A model generated the notes under the pieces. That model had not been told where the DNA came from. It ran no database searches and saw nothing but the letters and a program-made list of their open reading frames with translations. 64,000 nt of DNA from Algoriphagus sp. AK58 (GTDB lineage Bacteria > Bacteroidota > Bacteroidia > Cytophagales > Cyclobacteriaceae): the NCBI RefSeq assembly GCF_014324365.1, contig NZ_QEIG01000001.1, positions 1-64,000 on the forward strand, in the 5' to 3' direction. Of the stretch, positions 36,445 to 45,021 are shown piece by piece. Position 1 is the stretch's first letter, and every line of letters starts with the position of its first letter. A program made the translations under genes and the position numbers.

Positions 36445-37736
36445 TTTTTGTTCTCTTTCAGGTAGTTGAGACGAATCGTGACGGCGTTTTTGTGCGCGTC
36501 CAGTTGCTCGTTGGCAGCCATGACTTCCACCACAGGCCCGAGGGTTTTAAGTCCTTCGGGAGTGATTTTTTGGTAAGTCATTTTCTTCAAAAAGCTATCC
36601 AATGACACGCCACTGTAATTGCGGGCATAGCCGTAAGTCGGCAGGGTGTGGTTAGTTCCTGATGCATAGTCACCGGCTGATTCAGGGGTGAAGTTTCCGA
36701 TGAACACCGAACCGGCATTGTAAATCGCTTCCACAGCTTCTTCCTCATTTTCTACCGCAATGATCAAGTGCTCCGGAGCATAGTCATTAATGAGTTCCAA
36801 AGCGGTCTTTTGATCCTCCATCACCACAGCGGTAGAGTTTTGAAGGGCTTTGAAAGCAATGTCCTTTCGGGATAAGTCTTCCAATTGCACATCAATTTCC
36901 TTCAAGACTTTCTTGGCAAACTTTTCCGAAGGAGTCACCAAAACAACCTGAGAATCCACGCCGTGCTCGGCCTGAGAAAGCAAGTCTGAAGCAACGAATG
37001 CCGGAACAGCACTTTCATCTGCATACACCAAGACCTCGGAAGGTCCGGCAGGCATATCGATGGCGACACCGTATTTGGTGGCAAACTGCTTGGCTGCGGT
37101 CACATACTGATTTCCCGGGCCGAAAATCTTGTCCACTTGAGGCACGCTTTCTGTTCCAAAGGTCAAAGCCGCCACGGCTTGTGCACCTCCAACTTTGACG
37201 ATTTTGGTGATTCCCACCAAGTCGGCGGTGTATAGAATGGCCGGATGAATTTTTCCTTCCCGATTGGGCGGTGTGCATAGCACCACTTCTTTGCAACCTG
37301 CAATTTTTGCCGGAACTCCGAGCATCAGTACAGTGCTGAAAAGTGGGGCTGTACCTCCGGGGATATAAAGTCCTACGCGCTGGATCGCAACGCTTTTTCT
37401 TCGGCAGACTACACCAGGCATCACTTCTTCGATCAGTTCTGGACTTGCCTGTGCCGCATGAAACTTTTCGATATTGGCTTTGGCAGTTTTGATCGCCTCT
37501 TTGAGTTCTTTGCTGATTTGGTCTTTGGCTGCTTTGATTTCTTCAGAGGTGGCCAAAAGGCTGTCCAAGCTCACATGATCGTATTCTTGGGCGAATTTTT
37601 TCAGGGCTTTGTCCCCGTTTTTCTCCACCTTTTCGAAGATCGGCTTGACGATTTTATTGATTTCCTTGGTTTTCTGCACCGGACGGGCCAGCTGCTTTTT
37701 CCACTTTTCGGGACTTGGATTGACCAGGAGTTTCAT
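36441..37736 (-). CDS. hisD: Histidinol dehydrogenase
   Basis: A 431-residue NAD-dependent zinc enzyme oxidising histidinol to histidine. GLYIPGGTAPLFSTVLML, KIFGPGNQYVTAAK and AIDMPAGPSEVLVYAD are the family blocks; QAEHGVDSQVVLV holds zinc-site residues, and YAPEHL and NHTLPTYGYAR complete it. The start at 37736 (MKLLVNPSPE) is normal for the family. A 177-base gap separates it from hisG. Confidence 0.97.
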   Translation of the reverse strand: MKLLVNPSPEKWKKQLARPVQKTKEINKIVKPIFEKVEKNGDKALKKFAQEYDHVSLDSLLATSEEIKAAKDQISKELKEAIKTAKANIEKFHAAQASPELIEEVMPGVVCRRKSVAIQRVGLYIPGGTAPLFSTVLMLGVPAKIAGCKEVVLCTPPNREGKIHPAILYTADLVGITKIVKVGGAQAVAALTFGTESVPQVDKIFGPGNQYVTAAKQFATKYGVAIDMPAGPSEVLVYADESAVPAFVASDLLSQAEHGVDSQVVLVTPSEKFAKKVLKEIDVQLEDLSRKDIAFKALQNSTAVVMEDQKTALELINDYAPEHLIIAVENEEEAVEAIYNAGSVFIGNFTPESAGDYASGTNHTLPTYGYARNYSGVSLDSFLKKMTYQKITPEGLKTLGPVVEVMAANEQLDAHKNAVTIRLNYLKENKK

Positions 37737-37795
37737 GTTGTTGCAATTTTTTTATAAGTACGTAACTCAGCGAGTTTGCAATTTTTATCAAGTCT

Positions 37796-37836
37796 TTGGG
37801 ACGGAAGACCGATGACAGAAGACCGAAGAATCACAA
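37796..37836. repeat. Iterated-word run in the hisG-hisD gap
   Basis: GGGACGGAAGACCGATGACA followed by GAAGACCGAAGAATC repeats a GAAGACCGA word. A similar CGACCGATGACCGAAGG stretch lies at 8453-8470. The rest of the 177-base gap is AT-rich, without a clear terminator. Confidence 0.4.
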
Positions 37837-37913
37837 AATTTGAGCTTAAATTGAACTTCAAACTTTTTTGTTTATTCATAAAAGGAATCGAATTCCTATT
37901 CACTAAAAGGGTT

Positions 37914-38774
37914 TTACAACACCATTTTTTCGATAGGGACGACTAGTATTCCCTCAGCACCGGCGGCGCGGAGTTCCTCGATGTTTTCCCAGAATTGATC
38001 TTCGCTAAGGACGGAGTGAACAGATGACCAGCCTTCCTGTGCCAAAGGAAGAATCGTCGGACTGCGCATTCCGGGAATCAATTCGATGATTCTTGGGATA
38101 GATTTGTTGGGCACGTTCATCAGCACGTACTTATTGCTTTTGCCCGTTTGGACGGCATTGATGCGGAAGAGAAGTTTGTCCAAAATGGCTTTTTTCCAAT
38201 CCGCCAAGTTCTTGTTTCCGATCAGAACTGCCTCGGATTTGAATACTTCCTCGACTTCTTTTAGACCGTTCATCATTAGGGTTGAGCCCGAGCTCACGAT
38301 ATCAAAAATGCCTTCAGCCAAACCGATGCTAGGGGCAATTTCGACCGAACCGCTGATTTCATGGATTTCGGCTTGGATATTTTTGGACTGAAGGAAATCG
38401 CCGAGGATTTTAGGGTAGGAGGTGGCGATGCTTTTTCCCTGAAAATACTGTACTCCGGGATATTCTTGGCCTTTTGGAATGGCTAAGGAAAGTCGGCATT
38501 TGGAAAAGCCCAGTTTCTTGAGTGTGAGGACGTCTTTGTCTTTTTCGACCAGTTCGTTTTCACCTACTATTCCCAAATCAGCCACGCCGTCGGCTACATA
38601 GCCGGGGATATCGTCATCGCGAAGAAAAAGGAATTCAACCGGGAAATTGCTAGAAGTGGACTTGAGTTTGCCCGTTCCGTTGTAAAATTTGATGCCGCAC
38701 TCTTTAATCAAACTGAGTGAGTCATCGGATAGTCGGCCGCTTTTCTGCACGGCAATGCGGATAATCTGTTCCAT
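37914..38774 (-). CDS. hisG: ATP phosphoribosyltransferase (long form)
   Basis: A 286-residue HisG catalysing the first step of histidine biosynthesis, joining ATP and PRPP. RIAVQKSGRLSDDSLSLIKE opens the protein, DDIPGYVADGVADLGIVGEN is a conserved block, and EISGSVEIAPSIGLAEGIFD with VSSGSTL is the PRPP-binding region. The C-terminal ~70 residues form the ACT-like regulatory domain that allows feedback inhibition by histidine. It is the first structural gene after the leader peptide at 38878-38961. Confidence 0.96.
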   Translation of the reverse strand: MEQIIRIAVQKSGRLSDDSLSLIKECGIKFYNGTGKLKSTSSNFPVEFLFLRDDDIPGYVADGVADLGIVGENELVEKDKDVLTLKKLGFSKCRLSLAIPKGQEYPGVQYFQGKSIATSYPKILGDFLQSKNIQAEIHEISGSVEIAPSIGLAEGIFDIVSSGSTLMMNGLKEVEEVFKSEAVLIGNKNLADWKKAILDKLLFRINAVQTGKSNKYVLMNVPNKSIPRIIELIPGMRSPTILPLAQEGWSSVHSVLSEDQFWENIEELRAAGAEGILVVPIEKMVL

Positions 38775-38871
38775 GGGGACAAGTTACGCTAGGAAAGTTT
38801 TGGATTGGATTAAATTTTGGTGAATGGCCGAATCCCTGTCATCAGCATCACCGGGTGGGTGTGTAAAAGTC

Positions 38872-38887
38872 TTCCTCTCAAGAGGAA
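38872..38887 (-). promoter_or_regulatory. Hairpin covering the his leader stop codon
   Basis: On the minus strand TTCCTC and GAGGAA pair perfectly around the tetraloop TTGA, which contains the leader's TGA stop, and GACTTTTAC follows. A ribosome finishing the leader would melt it; one stalled at the His codons would not reach it. Whether it acts as a pause site or terminator cannot be decided from sequence. Confidence 0.45.
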
Positions 38888-38961
38888 TGATGGAAATGAT
38901 GCAACATGTGCGCATGCTGTGCAGTTGCTAAAAATTCAATATTTCTATTGGTGTTTTCCAT
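38878..38961 (-). CDS. hisL: his operon leader peptide
   Basis: A 27-codon open frame directly upstream of hisG with the segment HAHMLHHFHH, that is six histidines within ten residues, then SS and stop. Such runs are the hallmark of leader peptides that sense charged tRNA-His. A promoter with exact -33 and -7 boxes lies just upstream, so the ATG at 38961 would be only about 5 bases from the start site; the internal ATG at 38907 (MLHHFHHSS) is an alternative start that keeps four of the His codons. The His-codon segment GCATCA can pair with TGATGC at 38845-38850 downstream. Homologous leaders are known for his operons in other bacteria; the mechanism here is inferred. Confidence 0.75.
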   Translation of the reverse strand: MENTNRNIEFLATAQHAHMLHHFHHSS

Positions 38962-38970
38962 TTTCGTTGG

Positions 38971-39001
38971 CAAAGATAGACTTGGAATAGAAACATCCAA
39001 A
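38971..39001 (-). promoter_or_regulatory. his operon promoter
   Basis: On the minus strand, TTTG, a 19-base spacer and TATCTTTG match the Bacteroidota consensus in both boxes. The start site would be near 38965, immediately before the leader peptide ATG. Confidence 0.75.
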
Positions 39002-39081
39002 TGGAGCGAGTGTTTTTAATTCAGGAAAAAAGGGAATGGAGCAAAGCCACGTTTTGAAGAAATCCACCTTGGCAATTCGGA

Positions 39082-39220
39082 AAATGAATTGCCTCCAACT
39101 TTAGTTGGAGGTTTCAGGATATGATTTGTTTTTTAGGGCTTTAGCCAATATTTTTTTAGCTTTTTGAAACTTCGGCTAAAGCCATAATCGATTTAAAACC
39201 TTGAATAAGCGGGCTAAAGG
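39082..39220. repeat. REP-like palindrome cluster, copy 2
   Basis: GCCTCCAACTTTAGTTGGAGG (39091-39111) has a perfect 8-bp stem and is the same unit, inverted, as the one at 7069-7090 including the flanking GAATTG. GGGCTTTAGCCAAT (39136-39149) and GGCTAAAGCCATA (39174-39186) are the paired arms of a second palindrome, followed by GCGGGCTAAAGGCGTGC. It lies between msrB and the his promoter. Confidence 0.65.
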
Positions 39221-39252
39221 CGTGCTTCTATCCAATTGATTCAATCCAAATT

Positions 39253-39693
39253 TTACTCCCCCTTCTTAAAATCCATACTCACGGAATTGATACAATACCG
39301 AATGCCTCCCTGATCTTTTGGACCATCTGGGAAGCGGTGCCCCAGGTGTCCACCACAGTTGGCGCAGAGGATTTCTTCGCGGATCATGAAGTGGCTGTAG
39401 TCCATCTGCACCTCGATGGCTTCAGGACGGATAGGTTCGGTAAAGCTGGGCCAACCGCAACCGCTGTCATACTTTTTGGATGAGTGGAAAATCTCATTTC
39501 CACAGGCACGACATTCGTAGATTCCGGTGTCTTTGTTTAAATAGTATTGCCCGGTGAAGGGTCGTTCTGTTCCTTTCTCCCGCAATACATGATAAGAATG
39601 AGGATCTAAAATCTCCTGCCACTCCGTCTCCTCCTTCTGAACCGGATACACTTTCGGTTCCTTTTTTCCTTTATTTCGATCAAATATTCCCAT
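39253..39693 (-). CDS. msrB: Peptide-methionine (R)-S-oxide reductase
   Basis: A 146-residue MsrB repairing methionine-R-sulfoxide. Two CxxC zinc pairs are visible (CRAC and CANC), GCGWPSF is the substrate site, and the catalytic Cys is in GIRYCINSVSM. HEVL-like YHVLREKGTERPFTG marks the start of the domain. No signal peptide, so it is probably cytosolic. Confidence 0.95.
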   Translation of the reverse strand: MGIFDRNKGKKEPKVYPVQKEETEWQEILDPHSYHVLREKGTERPFTGQYYLNKDTGIYECRACGNEIFHSSKKYDSGCGWPSFTEPIRPEAIEVQMDYSHFMIREEILCANCGGHLGHRFPDGPKDQGGIRYCINSVSMDFKKGE

Positions 39694-39782
39694 TTCTACA
39701 TCTTTATAACTGATTAACTCAATCCTAATTCGCTGCGCTATCGAGATCTTTGCTTTGTTCTGATAACTTCAACTAATCCGTT

Positions 39783-42179
39783 TTAGTTGCCCGGCTTCAG
39801 CACTATTTTGTTTTCGGACTTCTCCTTGATGGTTTCCTCGTTCATCAGTTGAGGGCGGTATTTGCCTTTGGTGTAGAGCTCTTTTTGATCTGCGTAGTGC
39901 CTGCTGAATCGGTTGCCGCTGTTGCCCGTAGGAAGTACGGATACGGAACCTTCCACATCGGCAAAGTCCATGATAATTCGCATGGCCGGTCCTGAGGTGA
40001 CTTTGTAGATTCCTTCTCCATTGAGCTTGAAAGCCAGTTTATTAACTGCTTCTTCGTTGGCTTCCACAGCGTCTGTTTTCACGTTAAAGATTTTATCCAA
40101 AGGCTTTTGTACGCCAAGTGGGTGAGGATGCTCGATGGTCACGGCTTTTTCCCAATCCCAGTCTCTGGAATTGTCTCCAAACTGCTTGCTCAATTCCTCT
40201 AAACTGATTTTCAAGGCTTCTGAAATGATTTCAGCTCTGGATTCCAATACATCTGTAGCTCGATTGTCCCACCATCTGTTTTCTTCATGGGTGAGAAAAT
40301 GCCTTGTGCTTCGGATCATCATAAAGGTTTGGAGATAAGCTTCGAAGCCCTCCTTTCCCAACTCATCTTCCATGGCTAATCGGAGTGTGTGGTAAAGCCA
40401 TTTGTAATAAAGTGTCGGAGCCGAAAGTTTCAAGGCATGATTTCCCTCCCAAATTGCCAAGTCATCCAAAATTTGAGCATTGTCTTCAAACTGGCGATGA
40501 TCAATCTGTGAGATCATAAACTTGGCATTTGCCACCGAAACCTCATTGATGGTTTCCAATTGGAGGGATTGGATGGATTCCAAATCCCAATCTTCCCGAG
40601 AAGTGATGGTTTTGGCGATACGGTTCCAGCGCTCTCCGGGATAGTAATAGCCAGGGAAGAAAATTCCACTTCGGGTCGTATCCGGCTGGTTATTCGCTGA
40701 GGCAACGAATCCTGATGGAGGATTGATGCTTTGCGGATTTTCGGTAAAGGGATACCAACCCTTCGGCTGTGATTCTGGATCCGAACCGTCTGCAAAGATC
40801 TTGGAATGCACTTTTTCGGCACGGATCGGAAGCTTGGCAGCTGCCCACCAGGCGATATTTCCGGCTTTGTCCCCATACATGATATTCAATCCGGGTGCGT
40901 GAATCAATGCCGCCGCATCCGCTACCTGCTGCATGGTTTCTGCATGATTGATGTGATACAAGGCTTCCAAGGCTTTGGTAGGTTCGAGGATGTACACCCA
41001 CCAGGAGGAAACTGGATTTTGAGTCAAAGCAGCAATTTCCTTCACGACCGGATTCATAATCGGACCGTGCACGGTTTCCCTGACTTCAAATTCCACCGGA
41101 TCTTTTCCTTTCACGTGGATGGTTTCCTTTCTGGAAGTTATCGGGAAAGCTTGTTCACCGATGAGAATTTCATTGGGATTGGAGGGATTGAGTTTTTCTT
41201 CGAAAAAATCCTGATCATCGTTTTCAAACATGGTCAAGCCTACGCTGTGTTGACGGGTATGTCCTACGAGCCCAAAAGGAACTCCTGCGAGATGATTTCC
41301 ATAAAAGCTGAAACCCGGATACTCCACATGTGCCTCAAACCAAACCGAAGGAGAGGCAAAGCCAATGTGTGTATCGTTATTGAAAAGCACCTGACCCGAT
41401 TTGGTACGGCTTCCGGAGATCACCCAGGCATTGGAACCCTCCAAAAGGGGAACAGGAAGCTTTTCCAAAAGAGCTGTCAGCTCGGAAGTCACCAGAAGGT
41501 TTTCCGTTTTAAGAGAATCAGGATAATGATTGGGGATGACATGGTGCTCCGGAAGGGTCTGAACCGAAAGGGAAGCTAAATAATCCGGCCCAAGTTCACG
41601 AGCCATTTTGGTGACCAATGGGTCTGTTTTCAATCCCATGGCAAAGGTAAAAGACATGTAGCCGATGATGGAATGCATGTCTTCCAAGGTGTAGGGCCTT
41701 GGCTTTTCTCCCAGAAGAAGGTATTCGACAGGCAATTGGCCATTCTCGATAAACTGATTCACTCCGGCTACATAGGCATCCGCAGCTCTTTTCCAAGGGG
41801 TATCGCCTTGAGACAAAAAGGCAGCATTGCTTTCCTTGGCGTGTTTGGGAATTCCCAACGTATGAAAAAACTGATCGATCTCCAGAAGGTCAGGTCCCAG
41901 AAACTCTGCCAAGGTTCCCGAGCCCACTCTTCTCATCATTTCCAGCTGAAACAGTCGTTCTTTGGCGTGGATGTATCCCAAGGCTTGATAGGCATCCGCT
42001 TCACTTTGAGCGTAGATATGGGGTACTCCAAACTTGTCAAAATAGACTTCCACTTCATTTCCCAAGCCACTGAGCTGGAGTTCGCCTTTGTAGCTGGGAG
42101 TTTGCCAAAGGATAAATCCAAGTACTCCCAATACTAGGATCAAAAGAAGTGCGCCAAGAATACTCGCCAGTTTTTTCAT
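39783..42179 (-). CDS. Penicillin acylase family Ntn hydrolase
   Basis: A 798-residue exported amidase of the N-terminal nucleophile family. It has a hydrophobic N-terminal helix (about 4-25) for export or anchoring, an alpha chain, and the self-cleavage site before S249 in LLEGSNAWVISGSRT, typical of penicillin G acylase and acyl-homoserine-lactone acylases. GHTRQHSVGLTMFENDDQDF and FNNDTHIG are further conserved beta-chain segments. Its natural substrate (beta-lactam, lactone signal or other amide) cannot be told. It is the last gene of a minus-strand run starting with the methyltransferase at 45021. Confidence 0.92.
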   Translation of the reverse strand: MKKLASILGALLLILVLGVLGFILWQTPSYKGELQLSGLGNEVEVYFDKFGVPHIYAQSEADAYQALGYIHAKERLFQLEMMRRVGSGTLAEFLGPDLLEIDQFFHTLGIPKHAKESNAAFLSQGDTPWKRAADAYVAGVNQFIENGQLPVEYLLLGEKPRPYTLEDMHSIIGYMSFTFAMGLKTDPLVTKMARELGPDYLASLSVQTLPEHHVIPNHYPDSLKTENLLVTSELTALLEKLPVPLLEGSNAWVISGSRTKSGQVLFNNDTHIGFASPSVWFEAHVEYPGFSFYGNHLAGVPFGLVGHTRQHSVGLTMFENDDQDFFEEKLNPSNPNEILIGEQAFPITSRKETIHVKGKDPVEFEVRETVHGPIMNPVVKEIAALTQNPVSSWWVYILEPTKALEALYHINHAETMQQVADAAALIHAPGLNIMYGDKAGNIAWWAAAKLPIRAEKVHSKIFADGSDPESQPKGWYPFTENPQSINPPSGFVASANNQPDTTRSGIFFPGYYYPGERWNRIAKTITSREDWDLESIQSLQLETINEVSVANAKFMISQIDHRQFEDNAQILDDLAIWEGNHALKLSAPTLYYKWLYHTLRLAMEDELGKEGFEAYLQTFMMIRSTRHFLTHEENRWWDNRATDVLESRAEIISEALKISLEELSKQFGDNSRDWDWEKAVTIEHPHPLGVQKPLDKIFNVKTDAVEANEEAVNKLAFKLNGEGIYKVTSGPAMRIIMDFADVEGSVSVLPTGNSGNRFSRHYADQKELYTKGKYRPQLMNEETIKEKSENKIVLKPGN

Positions 42180-42284
42180 TTGGGTTCAATTTTCGGAAAG
42201 TTAATTGAATCCTAGGATTTGGGAAAAGGAGGGAAGGATGAAGGGGAAAAATCAGTTTTTGAATTGGGGTCAAAACTATCTTCT

Positions 42285-42635
42285 TTAGCGGTTGATCTTG
42301 AAATAAAAAACCAATGAACCAAAGGCATAGCAGACTATATCCCAAAAATCTCGGACATACAAGTTGGAATACCAAGGGAGGAATCCCTCGAATACAATCG
42401 AAACATAAAGAAAGGCTACGAAAACATGCTCCTTCTTGAATCTGAAGTTTTGCCTCAGAGGATGAATCCATTGGTAAATCTGTAAGGTGATTCCTAAAAT
42501 CACAGGGATGGCCAAAAGATCATCCAGGTAGGCATGAATCCAAGGAATAAACACCCCAAATACTTTTTCAAAAACCTGATTGATGGAAAATAGTACCACA
42601 GGAATGGAAAAATAAGGGTTTCTGATCACACTCAT
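42285..42635 (-). CDS. Small four-helix membrane protein (annotated in related genomes as a magnesium-citrate transporter-like protein)
   Basis: A 116-residue protein with about four hydrophobic segments: NPYFSIPVVLFSINQVFEKV, IPWIHAYLDDLLAIPVILGI, VFVAFLYVSIVFEGFLPW and FWDIVCYAFGSLVFYF. The IPxxxxYLDDLLAxPVIL block is shared with small Bacteroidota proteins often labelled magnesium citrate secondary transporter; I recall this label but do not trust the function. Its ATG at 42635 overlaps the stop of the zinc-ribbon protein by 4 bases. Confidence 0.75.
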   Translation of the reverse strand: MSVIRNPYFSIPVVLFSINQVFEKVFGVFIPWIHAYLDDLLAIPVILGITLQIYQWIHPLRQNFRFKKEHVFVAFLYVSIVFEGFLPWYSNLYVRDFWDIVCYAFGSLVFYFKINR

Positions 42636-42916
42636 CCCGGAAAGGCGGCAACTAGCCAAAGGATAAAACTGATAATGGCCATGAAAATGGTGTAAAAAAA
42701 ATTACCTGTCTTTTTCAGGTACACCAGCCAGACCGGATCAGTTTCTTTGATATAAAACATCCAGTTTTCTTCCCTCCCTTGAAGGTGAGATTCCATCCGT
42801 TTGATGTTTTCCTGCTCTTTGATACTGAGTTCTTGGCCGCAGTGTTCGCAGACATCCTGGAGTTGTTGAGACCATTTAGACCATTTTCCACAAGTTGGAC
42901 ACCTTTTTTCTCCCAT
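42632..42916 (-). CDS. Zinc-ribbon membrane protein
   Basis: A 94-residue protein. The N-terminus has a zinc ribbon of two CxxC pairs, CPTC at residues 5-8 and CEHC at about 23-26, followed by a charged helix and one C-terminal membrane segment (FFYTIFMAIISFILWLVAAF). The ATG at 42916 gives MGEKRCPTCGK; the open frame further upstream overlaps the aminotransferase. It is 11 bases after the aminotransferase stop and overlaps the next gene by 4 bases. Function unknown. Confidence 0.78.
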   Translation of the reverse strand: MGEKRCPTCGKWSKWSQQLQDVCEHCGQELSIKEQENIKRMESHLQGREENWMFYIKETDPVWLVYLKKTGNFFYTIFMAIISFILWLVAAFPG

Positions 42917-42927
42917 GGCAACCTGAG

Positions 42928-44109
42928 TCAGGATTCTTCTATAGCTTGAAGGATGAGGCGAGAAGCCTCCTGGATTTCCTCCTCGGTAATGACTAATGGA
43001 GGCGCAATCCGCATCGAATCGTCGCAAAACAAAAACCAGTCGGTAATCACACCCAATTCAATTGCCCGATCGATGATTTTTTTCAAGACCTCAAACGACT
43101 CAAACTCCACCGCCATCATCAGCCCTTTGTTTCGGATTGACTTGATTTTTGGATGGACCAAAAGAGATTTAAACAGGTTGGCTTTGGCTTCTACTTGTGA
43201 AATAAGGTTTTCTTCCTGCAAAATCTGGATCGTAGCCAAAGAAGCGGCTGCTGAAACAGGATGGCCTCCGAAGGTCGTGATGTGACCCAAAAGCGGATTG
43301 TTTTTAAACGCTCCCATCACTTCCCGATTGGCGATAAATGCCCCGATCGGCATTCCTCCGCCCATTCCTTTGGCACAGACTAGGATGTCGGGAATGATAT
43401 CAAAATGCTCAAAAGCCCACATTTTGCCGGTTCGCCCAAATCCCGCCTGAATCTCGTCCAGGATCAAGAGCGTTCCCGTTTTGTCACACTTTTTTCGCAA
43501 AGCCTGAAAATATTCCCGACAAGCCACTCGGATTCCGGCTTCTCCCTGAATGGTTTCGATGATGACGGCTGCCGTTTGGTCCGTGATTTTTTCCAAATCA
43601 GAAAAGCTTCCATAGAAAATATGGGAAATTCCGGGAAGCAAGGGTCGGTAAGCTCTTTTGAAAATCTCATTGCCCCCAACACTTAGCGAACCGTGACTGC
43701 TGCCGTGGTAGGCATTGACACAGGAGATGAGTTCACGTCGGTTGGTGAATCGCTTGGCCAGCTTGAGGGCACCTTCGACTGCCTCTGAACCGCTATTGAC
43801 CAGATAGACATTGTCCAAGTGGGAGGGGAGGGTATCGGTGAGTGCCTTGGCCAAAAGGGTCTGAGGAGTCTGCACATATTCCCCATACACCATGAGGTGG
43901 AGGTATTTGTCAAGCTGGTCCTGAATCGCATTCAACACTTTTGGGTGGCGATGCCCAACGTTACTCACCCCTATTCCTGAAATTAGGTCAATGTACTTTT
44001 CCCCATTCGGTCCAAAAAGGTAGATTCCTTCGGCTTTTTCCACCTCGATCATCAAGGGAAAATCCGTGGTTTGAGCCAAATGAGCCAGAAAAAGCTGTCG
44101 GTTATTCAT
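42928..44109 (-). CDS. Class III aminotransferase (acetylornithine/ornithine-type)
   Basis: A 393-residue PLP enzyme. NSGSEAVEGALKLAKRF is the cofactor phosphate loop, AYHGSSHGSLSVGG the ring-stacking region, ILDEIQAGFGRTG the conserved Asp/Gln pair, and VCAKGMGGGMPIGAF holds the Schiff-base lysine. Members transfer amino groups from omega-amino acids such as ornithine, acetylornithine or lysine; the exact substrate is unclear, and the arg gene context is missing. It is 15 bases after the methyltransferase gene and 11 before a zinc-ribbon gene. Confidence 0.92.
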   Translation of the reverse strand: MNNRQLFLAHLAQTTDFPLMIEVEKAEGIYLFGPNGEKYIDLISGIGVSNVGHRHPKVLNAIQDQLDKYLHLMVYGEYVQTPQTLLAKALTDTLPSHLDNVYLVNSGSEAVEGALKLAKRFTNRRELISCVNAYHGSSHGSLSVGGNEIFKRAYRPLLPGISHIFYGSFSDLEKITDQTAAVIIETIQGEAGIRVACREYFQALRKKCDKTGTLLILDEIQAGFGRTGKMWAFEHFDIIPDILVCAKGMGGGMPIGAFIANREVMGAFKNNPLLGHITTFGGHPVSAAASLATIQILQEENLISQVEAKANLFKSLLVHPKIKSIRNKGLMMAVEFESFEVLKKIIDRAIELGVITDWFLFCDDSMRIAPPLVITEEEIQEASRLILQAIEES

Positions 44110-44124
44110 TTATTTAACTCTCGG

Positions 44125-45021
44125 TCAAAAACTGGAAAAACGGAAGAAAATGCCCAAAGGAAGCTTTTTGCCCTGTTTTTCCTGAAGATACAATTCTCCA
44201 TGCTCGGCATTTTTCACCGATCCAAAATTGGATTGGATCAGGTTGGCCGCAATGATGGAGGAGAAGCTCAGCGAATACATGTTGAGCAATAGGAGGTGAT
44301 TTTTTGGGTCGAGGATTTCCTTGCAGGTTTTGAGCATGTCGTTGATTTGCTCTTCGAGAATCCACTTTTCTCCTTCAGGTCCTCTGCCATAGGCTGGAGG
44401 ATCGAGAATGATTGCTTGGTACCTATTTCCTCTCCGGGCTTCCCGCTTGATAAACTTCATCGCATCATCCACAATCCAGCGGATGCCGTCCAGATGGGAA
44501 GACTCCATGTTGTGCTTAGTCCAAGTGACCACTTGCTTGACGGAGTCCAGGTGCGAAACTTCCGCTCCGGCCGCTCGGGCTGCGATACTTGCTGCCCCGG
44601 TGTAGCCAAAAAGGTTCAGAACCTTGGGTGTAGGACCGGGAAATGCTTTCAATTTTCGATACAAATAATCCCAATTGACTGCCTGCTCTGGAAAAAGTCC
44701 GATGTGTTTAAAGGAAGTTTGAGCCAAATTGAGGGTTATCTTTAGTCCATCGGTATTTTCATAGCCGATCTGCCAGTTGTGCGGCATGGATTTGAGTTGT
44801 TGCCATTGCCCTTTTTCGGGATTGTTTTTTTCTTTGGCAAAGTGGGCATGGGCGAGTTTTCGCCATTCAGACTCTGGAAGACTTTTGTCCCAGATGGCTT
44901 GAGGCTCAGGACGGCTGAGGATAAACTTGCCGAAGCGCTCCAGTTTTTCAAATCCCCCGGTATCGATCAGTTCGTAATCTTTCCAGGGTCCGGGACAAAG
45001 GGATAGGATGGTTTCGTTCAT
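44125..45021 (-). CDS. SAM-dependent methyltransferase, RlmI/RlmK-like
   Basis: A 298-residue class I methyltransferase. VLNLFGYTGAASIAARAAGA is the SAM-binding motif I, DSVKQVVTWTKHN follows, and IILDPPAYGRGPEGEKW carries the DPPxYG motif IV of the 23S rRNA m5C1962 methyltransferase group. The N-terminal PUA domain of RlmI appears shortened or absent, so an rRNA target is probable, not certain. The start at 45021 (MNETILSLCPG) is preferred; the in-frame ATG at 45039 adds six residues. Confidence 0.85.
   Translation of the reverse strand: MNETILSLCPGPWKDYELIDTGGFEKLERFGKFILSRPEPQAIWDKSLPESEWRKLAHAHFAKEKNNPEKGQWQQLKSMPHNWQIGYENTDGLKITLNLAQTSFKHIGLFPEQAVNWDYLYRKLKAFPGPTPKVLNLFGYTGAASIAARAAGAEVSHLDSVKQVVTWTKHNMESSHLDGIRWIVDDAMKFIKREARRGNRYQAIILDPPAYGRGPEGEKWILEEQINDMLKTCKEILDPKNHLLLLNMYSLSFSSIIAANLIQSNFGSVKNAEHGELYLQEKQGKKLPLGIFFRFSSF

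Noticed and set aside
39783-42179. Calling the penicillin acylase homologue a quorum-quenching AHL acylase
   Set aside because: Motifs fit the whole superfamily; substrate cannot be read from sequence.
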